Under the pieces are notes generated by a model, which ran no database searches, was not told the origin of the DNA, and worked only from the letters and a program-made list of their open reading frames with translations. Shown here one piece after another: positions 1 through 7,027 of a DNA stretch of 14,063 nt (its first letter is position 1; every line of letters begins with the position of its first letter). Source of the stretch: an uncultured Selenomonas sp. (lineage in GTDB: Bacteria; Bacillota; Negativicutes; Selenomonadales; Selenomonadaceae); NCBI GenBank assembly GCA_937915915.1, contig CALGGN010000151.1:1-14063 (forward strand), in the 5' to 3' direction. The translations under genes were made by a program, and so were the position numbers.

Positions 1-37
1 ATCGTAACTGGAGTTCAGACGTGTGCTCTTCCGATCT
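1..37 (+). other. Illumina adapter contamination
   Basis: Positions 4-37 match the 34-base Illumina TruSeq read-2 primer/adapter, ending in GCTCTTCCGATCT, with a single difference (A instead of G at position 6). Bases 1-3 could be the tail of an index. This is not genomic sequence. It shows that the left edge of the window is the physical end of an assembled contig built from incompletely trimmed reads. The apparent long reading frame over this region starts with a GTG inside the adapter at 23. Confidence 0.97.
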
Positions 38-118
38 AAAGGAATTAAGTTATTTATTTGGTCTTTTTTTGCATTTATATTTTTAACTGTATTATTATCA
101 CATATGGGAGTGACCCCA
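38..118. other. AT-rich fragment of unknown origin, joined to adapter
   Basis: Directly after the adapter come about 70 bases that are far richer in A+T than anything in the following 9 kb. Read in the plus frame that continues downstream, it gives a hydrophobic stretch (KLFIWSFFAFIFLTVLLS) that would make one membrane helix. That could be a piece of a membrane protein gene from an AT-rich genome, or chance. The last bases before 119 (GGGAG at 106-110, then TGACCCCA) look like the ribosome site belonging to the serC fragment, so the join lies somewhere near 100-112. I cannot identify the source. Confidence 0.5.
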
Positions 119-187
119 ATGGAGCGCAATCAGGTCTATAATTTCTCCGCCGGGCCGAGCGTCCTGCCGGAGCCGGTGCTGCGCTCG
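119..187 (+). pseudogene. serC: serC 5' fragment (phosphoserine aminotransferase), chimeric
   Basis: From the ATG at 119 the frame reads MERNQVYNFSAGPSVLPEPV, the characteristic N-terminus of SerC, the PLP-dependent phosphoserine aminotransferase of serine biosynthesis (NFSAGPS-LP--VL). A GGGAG ribosome site lies 8 bases upstream, so this looks like a genuine gene start. Only about 22 codons are present before the protein changes abruptly to a MutL C-terminus. The remaining ~340 residues, including the PLP lysine, are absent. It sits in a chain of such fragments between an adapter and gap, so I read it as a piece of another locus joined artificially. The exact right boundary is uncertain by about 10 bases. 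Confidence 0.75.
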
Positions 188-289
188 CTGGTGGAAGAGC
201 TGATCGAGAAAAAGGTGACCCCTACCTGTCCCCACGGCCGGCCGCTGGTGGTTTCCATCAGCCACACGGAGCTGGATTACTTCTTCCGC
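188..289 (+). pseudogene. mutL: mutL 3' fragment (mismatch repair), chimeric
   Basis: The reading frame here gives EELIEKKVTPTCPHGRPLVV followed by SISHTELDYFF. This matches the extreme C-terminus of MutL, the mismatch-repair ATPase/endonuclease, where a TCPHGRP motif contributes to the metal site of the C-terminal domain. About 34 residues are present with no stop codon: the frame runs straight into phosphoketolase sequence at about 290. A natural MutL would end a few residues after this point. The fragment is in frame with both neighbours, and the joins appear to fall in short stretches of similar sequence. Not a functional gene here. Confidence 0.75.
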
Positions 290-490
290 GGCTGCGGCTG
301 GGAGCCGTACTTTGTCGAGGGAGAGGATCCGATGCCCATGCACCGTCTGATGGCAGAGACCATGGACCGGGTCATCGAGCGGATCCAGGCCATTCAGAAG
401 CACGCAAGGGAGACCGGCGACACCACCCGTCCCGTCTGGCCCATGATCGTCCTGCGCACGCCCAAGGGCTGGACAGGCCCCAAGGTCGTT
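290..490 (+). pseudogene. phosphoketolase interior fragment, chimeric
   Basis: The frame reads GWEPYFVEGEDP, then MHRLMAETMDRVIERIQAIQ, then DTTRPVWPMIVLRTPKGWTG, which is interior sequence of the thiamine-diphosphate enzyme D-xylulose 5-phosphate/fructose 6-phosphate phosphoketolase. The family is about 800 residues long; only some 65 residues are present, without the gene's start or end. The right join to gap falls within 485-502, where the encoded VVDGKK fits both phosphoketolase (GPK-VDGKK) and GAPDH. That is what a join at shared sequence would look like. It is a fragment of another locus, and it implies only that phosphoketolase exists somewhere in the sequenced sample. Confidence 0.75.
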
Positions 491-1297
491 GACGGCAAGA
501 AGATCATCATCTACAAGCAGCCGAATGCAGCAGATATTCCTTGGGGCAAGCATGATGTAGACGTCGTTCTCGAGTGCACGGGCTTCTACACCTCCAAGGA
601 GAAGGCAGAGGCTCATCTGAAGGGCGGCGCGAAGAAGGTCGTTATCTCCGCTCCGGCCGGCAATGATCTTCCGACGATTGTTTACAATGTCAACCATAAG
701 ACCCTCACGAAAGATGACAAGATCATCTCCGCTGCTTCCTGCACGACGAACTGCCTTGCTCCGATGGCAAAGGCCCTGAATGACCTTGCTCCGATCGAGA
801 GCGGCATCATGTGCACGATCCATGCTTACACAGGCGACCAGATGACGTTGGATGGCCCGCAGCGCAAGGGCGATCTCCGTCGCAGCCGCGCTGCTGCCTG
901 CAACATCGTTCCGAACTCCACGGGCGCTGCAAAGGCAATCGGCCTTGTCATTCCTGAGCTGAAGGGAAAGCTCATCGGTGCTGCACAGCGCGTTCCGACT
1001 CCGACGGGCTCCACGACGATCCTGACGGCTGTCGTCAAGGGTTCTGTTACGGCAGAGCAGGTCAATGAGCAGATGAAGAAGGAAGCTACGGAGTCCTTCG
1101 GCTATTGCGAGGATCAGATTGTTTCCAGCGATATCGTCGGCATGCGTTTCGGTTCCCTGTTCGATGCTACCCAGACGATGGTTCTTCCGACGGCTGGCGG
1201 CGCGACACAGGTTCAGGTTGTTTCCTGGTACGACAACGAGAACAGCTACACGAGCCAGATGGTTCGTACCATCAAGTACTTCGCTGAACTCGGCTGA
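491..1297 (+). CDS. gap: Glyceraldehyde-3-phosphate dehydrogenase, 5'-truncated by the chimeric join
   Basis: GAPDH converts glyceraldehyde 3-phosphate, NAD and phosphate to 1,3-bisphosphoglycerate in cytosolic glycolysis. About 268 codons remain of a protein normally near 335. The catalytic cysteine motif SAASCTTNCLAP is present, as are the HAYTGDQ segment and the C-terminal SWYDNE-SYTSQMVRT. The N-terminal Rossmann strand (GFGRIGR region, roughly the first 65 residues) is missing and replaced by phosphoketolase sequence, so no true start can be given. The natural stop is the TGA at 1295-1297. It is followed by a GC-rich hairpin and then pgk, the usual substrate-order neighbour. The truncation is best explained by misassembly; the organism's real gene is probably intact. 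Confidence 0.93.
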   Translation, partial: DGKKIIIYKQPNAADIPWGKHDVDVVLECTGFYTSKEKAEAHLKGGAKKVVISAPAGNDLPTIVYNVNHKTLTKDDKIISAASCTTNCLAPMAKALNDLAPIESGIMCTIHAYTGDQMTLDGPQRKGDLRRSRAAACNIVPNSTGAAKAIGLVIPELKGKLIGAAQRVPTPTGSTTILTAVVKGSVTAEQVNEQMKKEATESFGYCEDQIVSSDIVGMRFGSLFDATQTMVLPTAGGATQVQVVSWYDNENSYTSQMVRTIKYFAELG

Positions 1298-1336
1298 TGG
1301 CTTGAGACACGATAGCTGAATAGGATTCGACTCTAG

Positions 1337-1364
1337 CGGTCCGGCCTTTGTTTGGGCCGGACCG
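1337..1364 (+). terminator. GC-rich hairpin between gap and pgk (terminator or attenuator)
   Basis: CGGTCCGGCC at 1337-1346 is perfectly complementary to GGCCGGACCG at 1355-1364, with an 8-base loop. The 3' side is ATTTACTATATG, not a run of T, so intrinsic termination would be weak. It may instead act as a partial terminator, a processing barrier or an mRNA-stabilising hairpin that sets different levels of gap and pgk transcripts. Confidence 0.6.
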
Positions 1365-1367
1365 ATT

Positions 1368-1387
1368 TACTATATGTTACTATATGT
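1368..1387 (+). repeat. Perfect 10-bp tandem duplication in the pgk leader
   Basis: TACTATATGT occurs twice in direct succession (1368-1377 and 1378-1387), immediately after the gap-pgk hairpin and about 40 bases before the pgk start. It is AT-rich and could be a slippage duplication or part of an internal promoter region. I see no convincing -35 box at the right distance. Confidence 0.7.
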
Positions 1388-1427
1388 TTCTACACATTTT
1401 TACTTACGCAAGGAGGTTTGTTTCTTC

Positions 1428-2621
1428 ATGAACAAAAAAACAATCAGAGACATTGATGTAAAGGGCAAGAAGGTTTTTGTCCGCGTTGATTTCAACGTGC
1501 CGATGGATGAGAACCAGAACATCACCAATGACACCCGTATTCGTGCAACGCTTCCTACCATCAATCACCTCCTGGACAATGGCGCGGCAGTGATCTTGGC
1601 ATGCCATGTGGGCCGTCCGACCGAGGCGCGCGAGCCGAAATTCTCGACGAAGCCGATTCAGGCTCGTTTGGCGGAGCTCCTGGGCAAAGAGGTCAAGTGG
1701 GCTCCTGACTGCATCGGACCGGATGCAGAGAAGGCTGCCGGAGATCTGAAGCCGGGCGAGGTGCTGCTTCTGGAGAACCTCCGCTACCACAAGGAAGAGA
1801 AGAAGAACAATCCGGATTTCGCGAAGCAGCTGGCTGCATTGGCGGATATCGCCGTGGATGACGCTTTCGGCGTTTCTCATCGCGCTCATGCCTCCAACGT
1901 GGGCATCACCCAATATCTGGAAACCGTGGCGGGATTCCTCATGGAGAAGGAGATCAACTATATCGGCAAGACGCTGGAAGATCCAAAGCGTCCGTTTGTT
2001 GCGATCATCGGCGGCGCGAAGGTCTCCGACAAGATCGGCGTGATCTCCAACATGATCGACAAGGTGGATACCATCATCATCGGCGGCGGCATGGCGCATA
2101 CCTTCGATGCGGCGAAGGGGCTGCCCATCGGCGATTCTCTCTGCGAGCCGGATAAGTATGAGCTGGCGCGTGAGCTTCTGAAGAAGGCGGCGGACAAGGG
2201 CGTGAAGGTTGTTTTGCCGGTGGATGTCGTTGTGGCGAACGAGTTTGCTGCGGATGCGGAGCATAAGACGGTTGATGTGGACAAGGTGGAGGACGGCTGG
2301 CAGGCTCTGGACTCCGGCGTGAAGACCTCCGAGGAATATACGAAGGCTCTCGCAGGCGCAAAGACGGTCATCTGGAACGGGCCGATGGGCGTGTTTGAGT
2401 TCGATGCCTTCGCAAAGGGGACGGAAGCCGTCGCAAAGGCTGTGGCGAAGGCAACGGACGAGGGCGCGATCTCGATTGTCGGCGGCGGCGACTCGATTGC
2501 GGCGTTGAAAAAAACGGGGCTTTCGGAGAAGATTTCGCATATTTCCACGGGCGGCGGCGCTACGCTGGAATTCCTGGAGGGGAAGGTCCTGCCGGGAATC
2601 GATGCGATTGCGAATAACTGA
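1428..2621 (+). CDS. pgk: Phosphoglycerate kinase
   Basis: Pgk transfers the acyl phosphate of 1,3-bisphosphoglycerate to ADP, giving ATP and 3-phosphoglycerate in the cytosol. The 397-residue length is normal. Visible signatures are the N-terminal substrate-binding segment VRVDFNVPMD (R19, D21, N23), the GGAKVSDKIGVI segment, WNGPMGVFE, and the C-terminal nucleotide-site GGGDS at residues 352-356. The start at 1428 is set by an excellent ribosome site, AAGGAGG at 1410-1416, 11 bases upstream; the longer frame from 1374 lacks one and adds residues not typical of Pgk. It lies between gap and tpiA in the usual glycolytic order, with 29 bases to tpiA, so co-transcription with tpiA and gpmI is likely. 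Confidence 0.98.
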   Translation: MNKKTIRDIDVKGKKVFVRVDFNVPMDENQNITNDTRIRATLPTINHLLDNGAAVILACHVGRPTEAREPKFSTKPIQARLAELLGKEVKWAPDCIGPDAEKAAGDLKPGEVLLLENLRYHKEEKKNNPDFAKQLAALADIAVDDAFGVSHRAHASNVGITQYLETVAGFLMEKEINYIGKTLEDPKRPFVAIIGGAKVSDKIGVISNMIDKVDTIIIGGGMAHTFDAAKGLPIGDSLCEPDKYELARELLKKAADKGVKVVLPVDVVVANEFAADAEHKTVDVDKVEDGWQALDSGVKTSEEYTKALAGAKTVIWNGPMGVFEFDAFAKGTEAVAKAVAKATDEGAISIVGGGDSIAALKKTGLSEKISHISTGGGATLEFLEGKVLPGIDAIANN

Positions 2622-2650
2622 GGGTTGATACAGAAAGGAAGTTACGACAT

Positions 2651-3400
2651 ATGGCAAGGACTCCGATTATTGCTGGCAACTGGAAGATGAACAATACGAT
2701 TGCGGCGGGGACGCAGCTGGTGAAAGACCTGGCTCCGCTGGTGAAGGATGCGAAGGTGGATGTCGTGGTTTGCCCGACGGCCACGGCGCTGGCGGCTGTT
2801 GCCGATGCGGTGAAGGGAACGAACATCCATGTTGGGGCGCAGAACGTGCATTGGGAAAAGAGCGGCGCTTTCACAGGAGAGATTTCCACGGAGATGCTGA
2901 ACGAGATCGGCGTGGACTACTGCGTGCTTGGGCATTCGGAGCGCCGTGATTATTTCGGCGAGACGGACGAGGGTGTGAACAAGCGCGCGAAGGCTGCTTT
3001 TGCGGCAGGCATCACGCCCATCATTTGCTGCGGCGAGTCCCTTGAGATCCGTGAGGCAGGTACCTATATCGATCATGTGGTCAAGCAGATCAATGCGGCG
3101 CTGGAAGGGTTCACGGCGGATGAGGCAGGGAAGCTGGTGATTGCCTATGAGCCGATTTGGGCCATCGGCACGGGCAAGACGGCTACCTTCGAGCAGGCAG
3201 AAGAGGTCTGCAAGGCGATCCGCGAGGCTGTGGCGAAGAAGTTCAATCAGGCTGCGGCAGATGCGATCCGCATCCAGTACGGCGGCAGCGTGAAACCGGC
3301 GACGATCAAGGACCTCATGAAGCAGCCGAATGTGGATGGCGCATTGGTCGGCGGTGCTTCGCTGAAGGCAAAGGATTTCTCTGAGATTGTCAACTTCTGA
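2651..3400 (+). CDS. tpiA: Triosephosphate isomerase
   Basis: TpiA interconverts dihydroxyacetone phosphate and glyceraldehyde 3-phosphate. The 249-residue protein has all hallmarks of this beta/alpha barrel: GNWKMN with catalytic K12, LGHSERR with H95, the catalytic base E167 within AYEPIWAIGTG (which also begins the flexible loop 6), and the phosphate-binding YGGSVKP and GALVGGASL segments near the end. An AAGGAAG ribosome site at 2635-2641 precedes the ATG. It sits 29 bases after pgk and 20 bases before gpmI, with no hairpin between, consistent with one transcript. Confidence 0.98.
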   Translation: MARTPIIAGNWKMNNTIAAGTQLVKDLAPLVKDAKVDVVVCPTATALAAVADAVKGTNIHVGAQNVHWEKSGAFTGEISTEMLNEIGVDYCVLGHSERRDYFGETDEGVNKRAKAAFAAGITPIICCGESLEIREAGTYIDHVVKQINAALEGFTADEAGKLVIAYEPIWAIGTGKTATFEQAEEVCKAIREAVAKKFNQAAADAIRIQYGGSVKPATIKDLMKQPNVDGALVGGASLKAKDFSEIVNF

Positions 3401-3420
3401 TTTATAGATGGGAGAAAACC

Positions 3421-4953
3421 ATGGCAACATTGAAACATGCCCCGGTCGCCCTGATCATCATGGACGGTTGGGGAATCGGAGATCCGAAGGATCCCAATAA
3501 TGCGATTGCTGTCGGGAAGACTCCGGTGTTGGACGGATTGACAGCAAAGTATCCGAACTCCAAGTTGCAGGCTTCGGGCGAATATGTGGGATTGCCGGAC
3601 GGGCAGATGGGCAATTCCGAGGTCGGTCATACGAATATCGGCGCGGGCCGTATCATCTACCAAGAGCTTACGCGCATCACGAAGGCCATCAAGGACGGCG
3701 ATTTCTTTGAGAATGAGGCTCTGCTGGCGGCGATCCGTGACGCGAAGAAGAACGGCGGAGCGCTGCATCTGATGGGCTTGGTTTCCCCGGGCGGCGTGCA
3801 CAGCCACAGCAAGCATCTTTATGGTCTGCTGGAGCTTGCCAAGAAGCAGGGCCTGAGCGAGGTCTATGTGCATGCGTTCCTGGACGGGCGTGATGTGCCT
3901 CCGTCCAGCGCGGCGGAATATCTGGAGGAATTGGAGCAGGAAATCCGGAAGATTGGCGTTGGCAAGGTGGCGGTCATTTCGGGCCGCTACTATGCGATGG
4001 ATCGCGACAAGCGCTGGGAGCGCGTGCAGAAGGCATATGATGCGATTGCGCGCGGCAAGGGCGTTTCCGCGAAGTCCTCCGGGGAGGCAATCCAGGCTTC
4101 CTACAAGGATGGTGTTACGGATGAGTTCGTGGTCCCCGTGGTCATTGAGGGCTATCAGGGCATGAAACCGGGCGATGGCGTGATCTTCTTCAACTTCCGT
4201 CCGGATCGTGCAAGGGAGCTGACCCACGCGTTCACGGATGCATCCTTTGATGGATTCGAGCGCGTCGAGGGACTCAACCTTTCCTTTACGACGATGACGC
4301 AGTACGAGAAAGGCTTGAATGTCAAGATTGCCTATCCGCCCCAGTCCATCCAGAACACGTTGGGCGAGGTCATATCGAATCGCGGGCTCAAGCAGCTGCG
4401 CATTGCTGAGACGGAGAAATACGCGCATGTCACGTTCTTCTTCAACGGCGGCGTAGAAAAGGAGTATGAGGGCGAGGATCGCATCCTGGTTCCATCCCCG
4501 AAGGTCGCTACCTACGACCTGCAGCCGGAGATGAGCGCCATCGAGGTGACGGACAAGGTCGTGGAAGCGATTAAATCCAAGAAATACGATTTCATTATTT
4601 TGAACTATGCAAACGGTGACATGGTCGGACATACGGGTGTCATCCCTGCGGCAATCAAGGCTGTGGAGACGGTGGACACCTGCGTGGGCCGCTTTGTCGA
4701 GGCATTGCAGTCCGTCGGGGGCGAGGTCATCATCATTGCTGACCACGGCAACGCGGATATGATGGTGGATCCGGAGACCGGCGAGCCGTTCACGGCGCAT
4801 ACGACGAATCCGGTGCCGGTCATTGCGGTGTCCGATCGCGTGAAGTCCATCCATGAGGGGGCGCTCTGCGATGTGGCGCCGACGCTCCTGACCTTGGCAG
4901 GCATTGACATCCCGTCGGAAATGACAGGCAAGCCGCTGGTGGAGATGAAGTAA
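3421..4953 (+). CDS. gpmI: 2,3-bisphosphoglycerate-independent phosphoglycerate mutase
   Basis: GpmI converts 3-phosphoglycerate to 2-phosphoglycerate through a phosphoserine intermediate, using two Mn ions; it belongs to the alkaline phosphatase superfamily and is cytosolic. The 510 residues are the usual length. D15 (IIMDGWG) and the phosphorylated serine S66 in GNSEVGH are present. So are the GRYYAMDRDKRW segment, GHTGV (H404) and the metal site ADHGN (D441, H442). A GGGAG site lies 7 bases before the ATG. It closes the pgk-tpiA-gpmI series. In many Firmicutes eno follows directly; here a 211-base gap and an Fe-S scaffold gene follow instead. The long open frame on the opposite strand of this gene is a G+C-codon shadow. 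Confidence 0.98.
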   Translation: MATLKHAPVALIIMDGWGIGDPKDPNNAIAVGKTPVLDGLTAKYPNSKLQASGEYVGLPDGQMGNSEVGHTNIGAGRIIYQELTRITKAIKDGDFFENEALLAAIRDAKKNGGALHLMGLVSPGGVHSHSKHLYGLLELAKKQGLSEVYVHAFLDGRDVPPSSAAEYLEELEQEIRKIGVGKVAVISGRYYAMDRDKRWERVQKAYDAIARGKGVSAKSSGEAIQASYKDGVTDEFVVPVVIEGYQGMKPGDGVIFFNFRPDRARELTHAFTDASFDGFERVEGLNLSFTTMTQYEKGLNVKIAYPPQSIQNTLGEVISNRGLKQLRIAETEKYAHVTFFFNGGVEKEYEGEDRILVPSPKVATYDLQPEMSAIEVTDKVVEAIKSKKYDFIILNYANGDMVGHTGVIPAAIKAVETVDTCVGRFVEALQSVGGEVIIIADHGNADMMVDPETGEPFTAHTTNPVPVIAVSDRVKSIHEGALCDVAPTLLTLAGIDIPSEMTGKPLVEMK

Positions 4954-5164
4954 ATTTATGTCCTTGAGGGGTGCAGGCATCTTCCTTATGGGCAGGGGTG
5001 GGTGCGGCGCATCCATTGCTAGCCCCCTGTCCGGCAGGAGGATACGCACCCTTTCATAGGAAGGATCCGCTCTGTGCACTGGCATGGAGGGACGCTTCCG
5101 ATATTTCAGGCCCGGGTGGCGGGCAAGATGTGTAGAGAATTTTAGAGAGAGAGGAAAACGAACA
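4954..5164 (+). other. Intergenic region with several dyads, possible structured leader of the Fe-S scaffold gene
   Basis: The 211 bases between gpmI and the scaffold gene hold no convincing gene and no T-run terminator. They can fold into nested stems: GGGTGCG 5000-5006 with CGCACCC 5045-5051, ATCC 5011-5014 with GGAT 5040-5043, and CCTG 5026-5029 with CAGG 5035-5038. A competing helix pairs GGCAGGGG 4991-4998 with CCCCTGTC 5024-5031. A further short stem pairs GGAAG 5059-5063 with CTTCC 5095-5099. It does not match any riboswitch class I can recognise. It may be a leader RNA, a processing site, or plain GC-rich spacer. A possible in-frame ATG at 5084 lacks a ribosome site. Confidence 0.35.
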
Positions 5165-5872
5165 ATGATTGCTTACTCAAAACAAGTGGAAGATATGGTT
5201 TGCGTAGCGAAGGAAGTAAACCACGGCCCGGCGCCGATCCCGGAGGAGGGCAAGTGGGTACAGGCGAAGGAAGTGAAGGACATCAGCGGCCTTACGCATG
5301 GCGTGGGCTGGTGCGCTCCTCAGCAGGGCGCCTGCAAGCTGACGTTGAACGTGAAGGACGGCATCATTCAGGAAGCGCTGGTCGAGACCATCGGCTGCTC
5401 CGGTATGACCCATTCCGCTGCCATGGCTGCCGAGATCCTCGCAGGCAAGACCATTCTGGAAGCGCTCAACACAGACCTCGTATGCGATGCCATCAACACG
5501 GCCATGCGCGAACTGTTCCTCCAGATTGTCTATGGCCGCACGCAGACCGCGTTCTCCGATGACGGTCTGCCCATCGGTGCAGGAATGGATGATCTGGGCA
5601 AGGGGCTCCGCAGCCAGACCGGTACCACTTACAGCACTGTGAGCAAGGGCCCCCGTTATCTCGAACTCGCTGAGGGCTATGTGACGAAGCTGGCTCTGGA
5701 CGAGGAAAATCGGGTCATCGGCTATGAAGTCGTGCAGCTCGGCAAGGCAATGGAGGCCATCAAGAAGGCCGGTGACGATGTGCAGGCGATTGCCGATGCC
5801 ATCAAGAAGAACACCAGCACGAAAGGCCGTTTCGCTGATGGCGTGAAGTACATCGATCCTCGTCAGGAGTAA
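5165..5872 (+). CDS. NifU/IscU-like iron-sulfur cluster assembly scaffold protein
   Basis: This 235-residue protein resembles the IscU/NifU N-terminal scaffold on which Fe-S clusters are built before transfer to target proteins. C50 and C57 (VGWCAPQQGACKLTL) occupy the region of the first scaffold cysteine. GCSGMTHSAAMAAEILAGKT with C78 closely parallels the GCGSAIASSS...GKT block of IscU. C107 is a candidate third ligand. C13 is extra. The C-terminal ~90 residues lie beyond the classical scaffold domain and are unassigned. The ATG at 5165 is preceded by GAGAGAGAGG; the longer frame from 5084 has no such site. NCBI-style annotation of this family is 'iron-sulfur cluster assembly scaffold protein', and it typically pairs with the GGGtGRT gene found 70 bases downstream here. 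Confidence 0.85.
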   Translation: MIAYSKQVEDMVCVAKEVNHGPAPIPEEGKWVQAKEVKDISGLTHGVGWCAPQQGACKLTLNVKDGIIQEALVETIGCSGMTHSAAMAAEILAGKTILEALNTDLVCDAINTAMRELFLQIVYGRTQTAFSDDGLPIGAGMDDLGKGLRSQTGTTYSTVSKGPRYLELAEGYVTKLALDEENRVIGYEVVQLGKAMEAIKKAGDDVQAIADAIKKNTSTKGRFADGVKYIDPRQE

Positions 5873-5942
5873 TCCTGCCCATCGATTGCCGCACAGTTCC
5901 GTAAGTCCACTATGATTGAGATAACAGGAAGGAATGAAGATA

Positions 5943-6944
5943 ATGTCATTGTTTGAAGGCTATGAGCGCCGTATTGACCAAATCAACGAAGTCTGCAAGA
6001 AATATGGGATTGGGAAGATCGAAGATGCCAAAACGATCTGCGAGGAGAAGGGCTTTGATCCCGGCAAGATTGTCAAGGATCTCCAACCCATCGCTTTTGA
6101 GAACGCTGCGTGGGCCTATACCCTTGGCGCGGCTATCGCCATCAAGAAGGGCGACAAGACTGCCGTGGAGGCTGCCAAGTCCATCGGTGAAGGTCTGCAG
6201 GCTTTCTGCGTACCGGGTTCTGTTGCGGATCACCGCAAGGTCGGTCTGGGCCATGGAAATCTGGCAGCCATGCTGCTTTCGGAGGATGCGGGCTGCTTCG
6301 CGTTCCTCGCAGGCCATGAGTCCTTTGCCGCCGCGGAGGGTGCCATCGGCATCGCCCAGACGGCGAACAAGGTTCGCCAGAAACCCCTCCGTGTCATCCT
6401 GAACGGACTTGGCAAGGATGCGGCGCAGATCATTTCCCGCATCAACGGATTCACCTATGTGCAGACACAGTATGACTACAAGACCAACAAGGTCAATGTG
6501 GTGAAAGAAGTCGCTTATTCTGACGGCCCCCGCGCAAAGGTGAAATGCTATGGTGCGGACAGCGTGCAGGAAGGCGTTGCCATCATGCACAAGGAAGACG
6601 TGGATATTTCCATCACGGGCAACTCCACGAACCCCACACGTTTCCAGCATCCGGTGGCTGGCTGCTACAAGAAGGAGCGCATCGAAGCAGGCAAGAAGTA
6701 CTTCTCCGTTGCTTCCGGCGGCGGCACGGGCCGTACGCTCCATCCGGACAACATGGCAGCAGGTCCTGCCTCCTACGGCATGACCGATACCCTTGGCCGT
6801 ATGCATGGCGACGCGCAGTTCGCAGGTTCGTCCTCCGTTCCGGCACATGTTGACATGATGGGCCTCATCGGCGCAGGCAACAACCCGATGGTCGGCATGT
6901 CCGTTGCCGTTGCGGTCGCAGTGCAGGAAGCTATGTCGAAGTAA
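5943..6944 (+). CDS. GGGtGRT-family protein, probable Fe-S partner of the scaffold
   Basis: This is a conserved 333-residue protein of anaerobic Firmicutes, named after a glycine-rich motif seen here as GGGTGRT at residues 259-265, followed by LHPDNMAAGPASYGMTDTLG. Its biochemical activity is not established as far as I know; constant pairing with the NifU-like gene suggests a role in Fe-S metabolism. No membrane segments or signal peptide are visible, so it should be cytosolic. I chose the ATG at 5943 (MSLFEGYERRIDQ). AGGAAGGA at 5926-5933 lies nine bases upstream of it but directly abuts the alternative ATG at 5934, which is too close. A strong hairpin 27 bases after the stop ends the transcription unit. 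Confidence 0.85.
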   Translation: MSLFEGYERRIDQINEVCKKYGIGKIEDAKTICEEKGFDPGKIVKDLQPIAFENAAWAYTLGAAIAIKKGDKTAVEAAKSIGEGLQAFCVPGSVADHRKVGLGHGNLAAMLLSEDAGCFAFLAGHESFAAAEGAIGIAQTANKVRQKPLRVILNGLGKDAAQIISRINGFTYVQTQYDYKTNKVNVVKEVAYSDGPRAKVKCYGADSVQEGVAIMHKEDVDISITGNSTNPTRFQHPVAGCYKKERIEAGKKYFSVASGGGTGRTLHPDNMAAGPASYGMTDTLGRMHGDAQFAGSSSVPAHVDMMGLIGAGNNPMVGMSVAVAVAVQEAMSK

Positions 6945-6971
6945 AACAATCGCATACGTTCTAAGCGTCTG

Positions 6972-6997
6972 AAAGCCGCGCCCTCGGGCGCGGCTTT
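6972..6997 (+). terminator. Strong hairpin terminator after the GGGtGRT gene
   Basis: AAAGCCGCGCC at 6972-6982 pairs perfectly with GGCGCGGCTTT at 6987-6997 around a four-base CTCG loop, and the right arm ends in TTTT (6995-6998). Genes converge here (plus-strand unit from the left, minus-strand unit from the right). The A run on the left arm gives only three T on the minus strand, so termination is mainly rightward. Confidence 0.88.
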
Positions 6998-7027
6998 TGG
7001 CATTCTCTCTGTTGATTTATCAATGAG

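Noticed and set aside
23..1297. A single 424-residue 'novel' fusion protein ending in GAPDH
   Set aside because: It begins inside an Illumina adapter and strings together pieces of four unrelated housekeeping genes; treated as a chimera, not a gene.
1404..2657. 417-codon minus-strand frame opposite pgk
   Set aside because: Shadow of the pgk codon pattern; the sense strand carries every Pgk signature.
3247..5085. 612-codon open frame on the minus strand opposite gpmI and the end of tpiA
   Set aside because: It lies wholly antisense to well-supported genes with conserved motifs, is rich in Arg/His/Leu as expected from reverse-reading G+C-rich codons, and has no ribosome site or family resemblance.
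4954..5164. Cobalamin or other known riboswitch, or a tRNA
   Set aside because: I looked for cobalamin, glycine, FMN and T-box signatures and for a cloverleaf with a TTCGA-type arm, and found none.
5084..5164. Longer start for the Fe-S scaffold protein (27 extra codons)
   Set aside because: No ribosome site at 5084 and the extra Arg-rich residues do not resemble the family start; 5165 has GAGAGAGAGG upstream.
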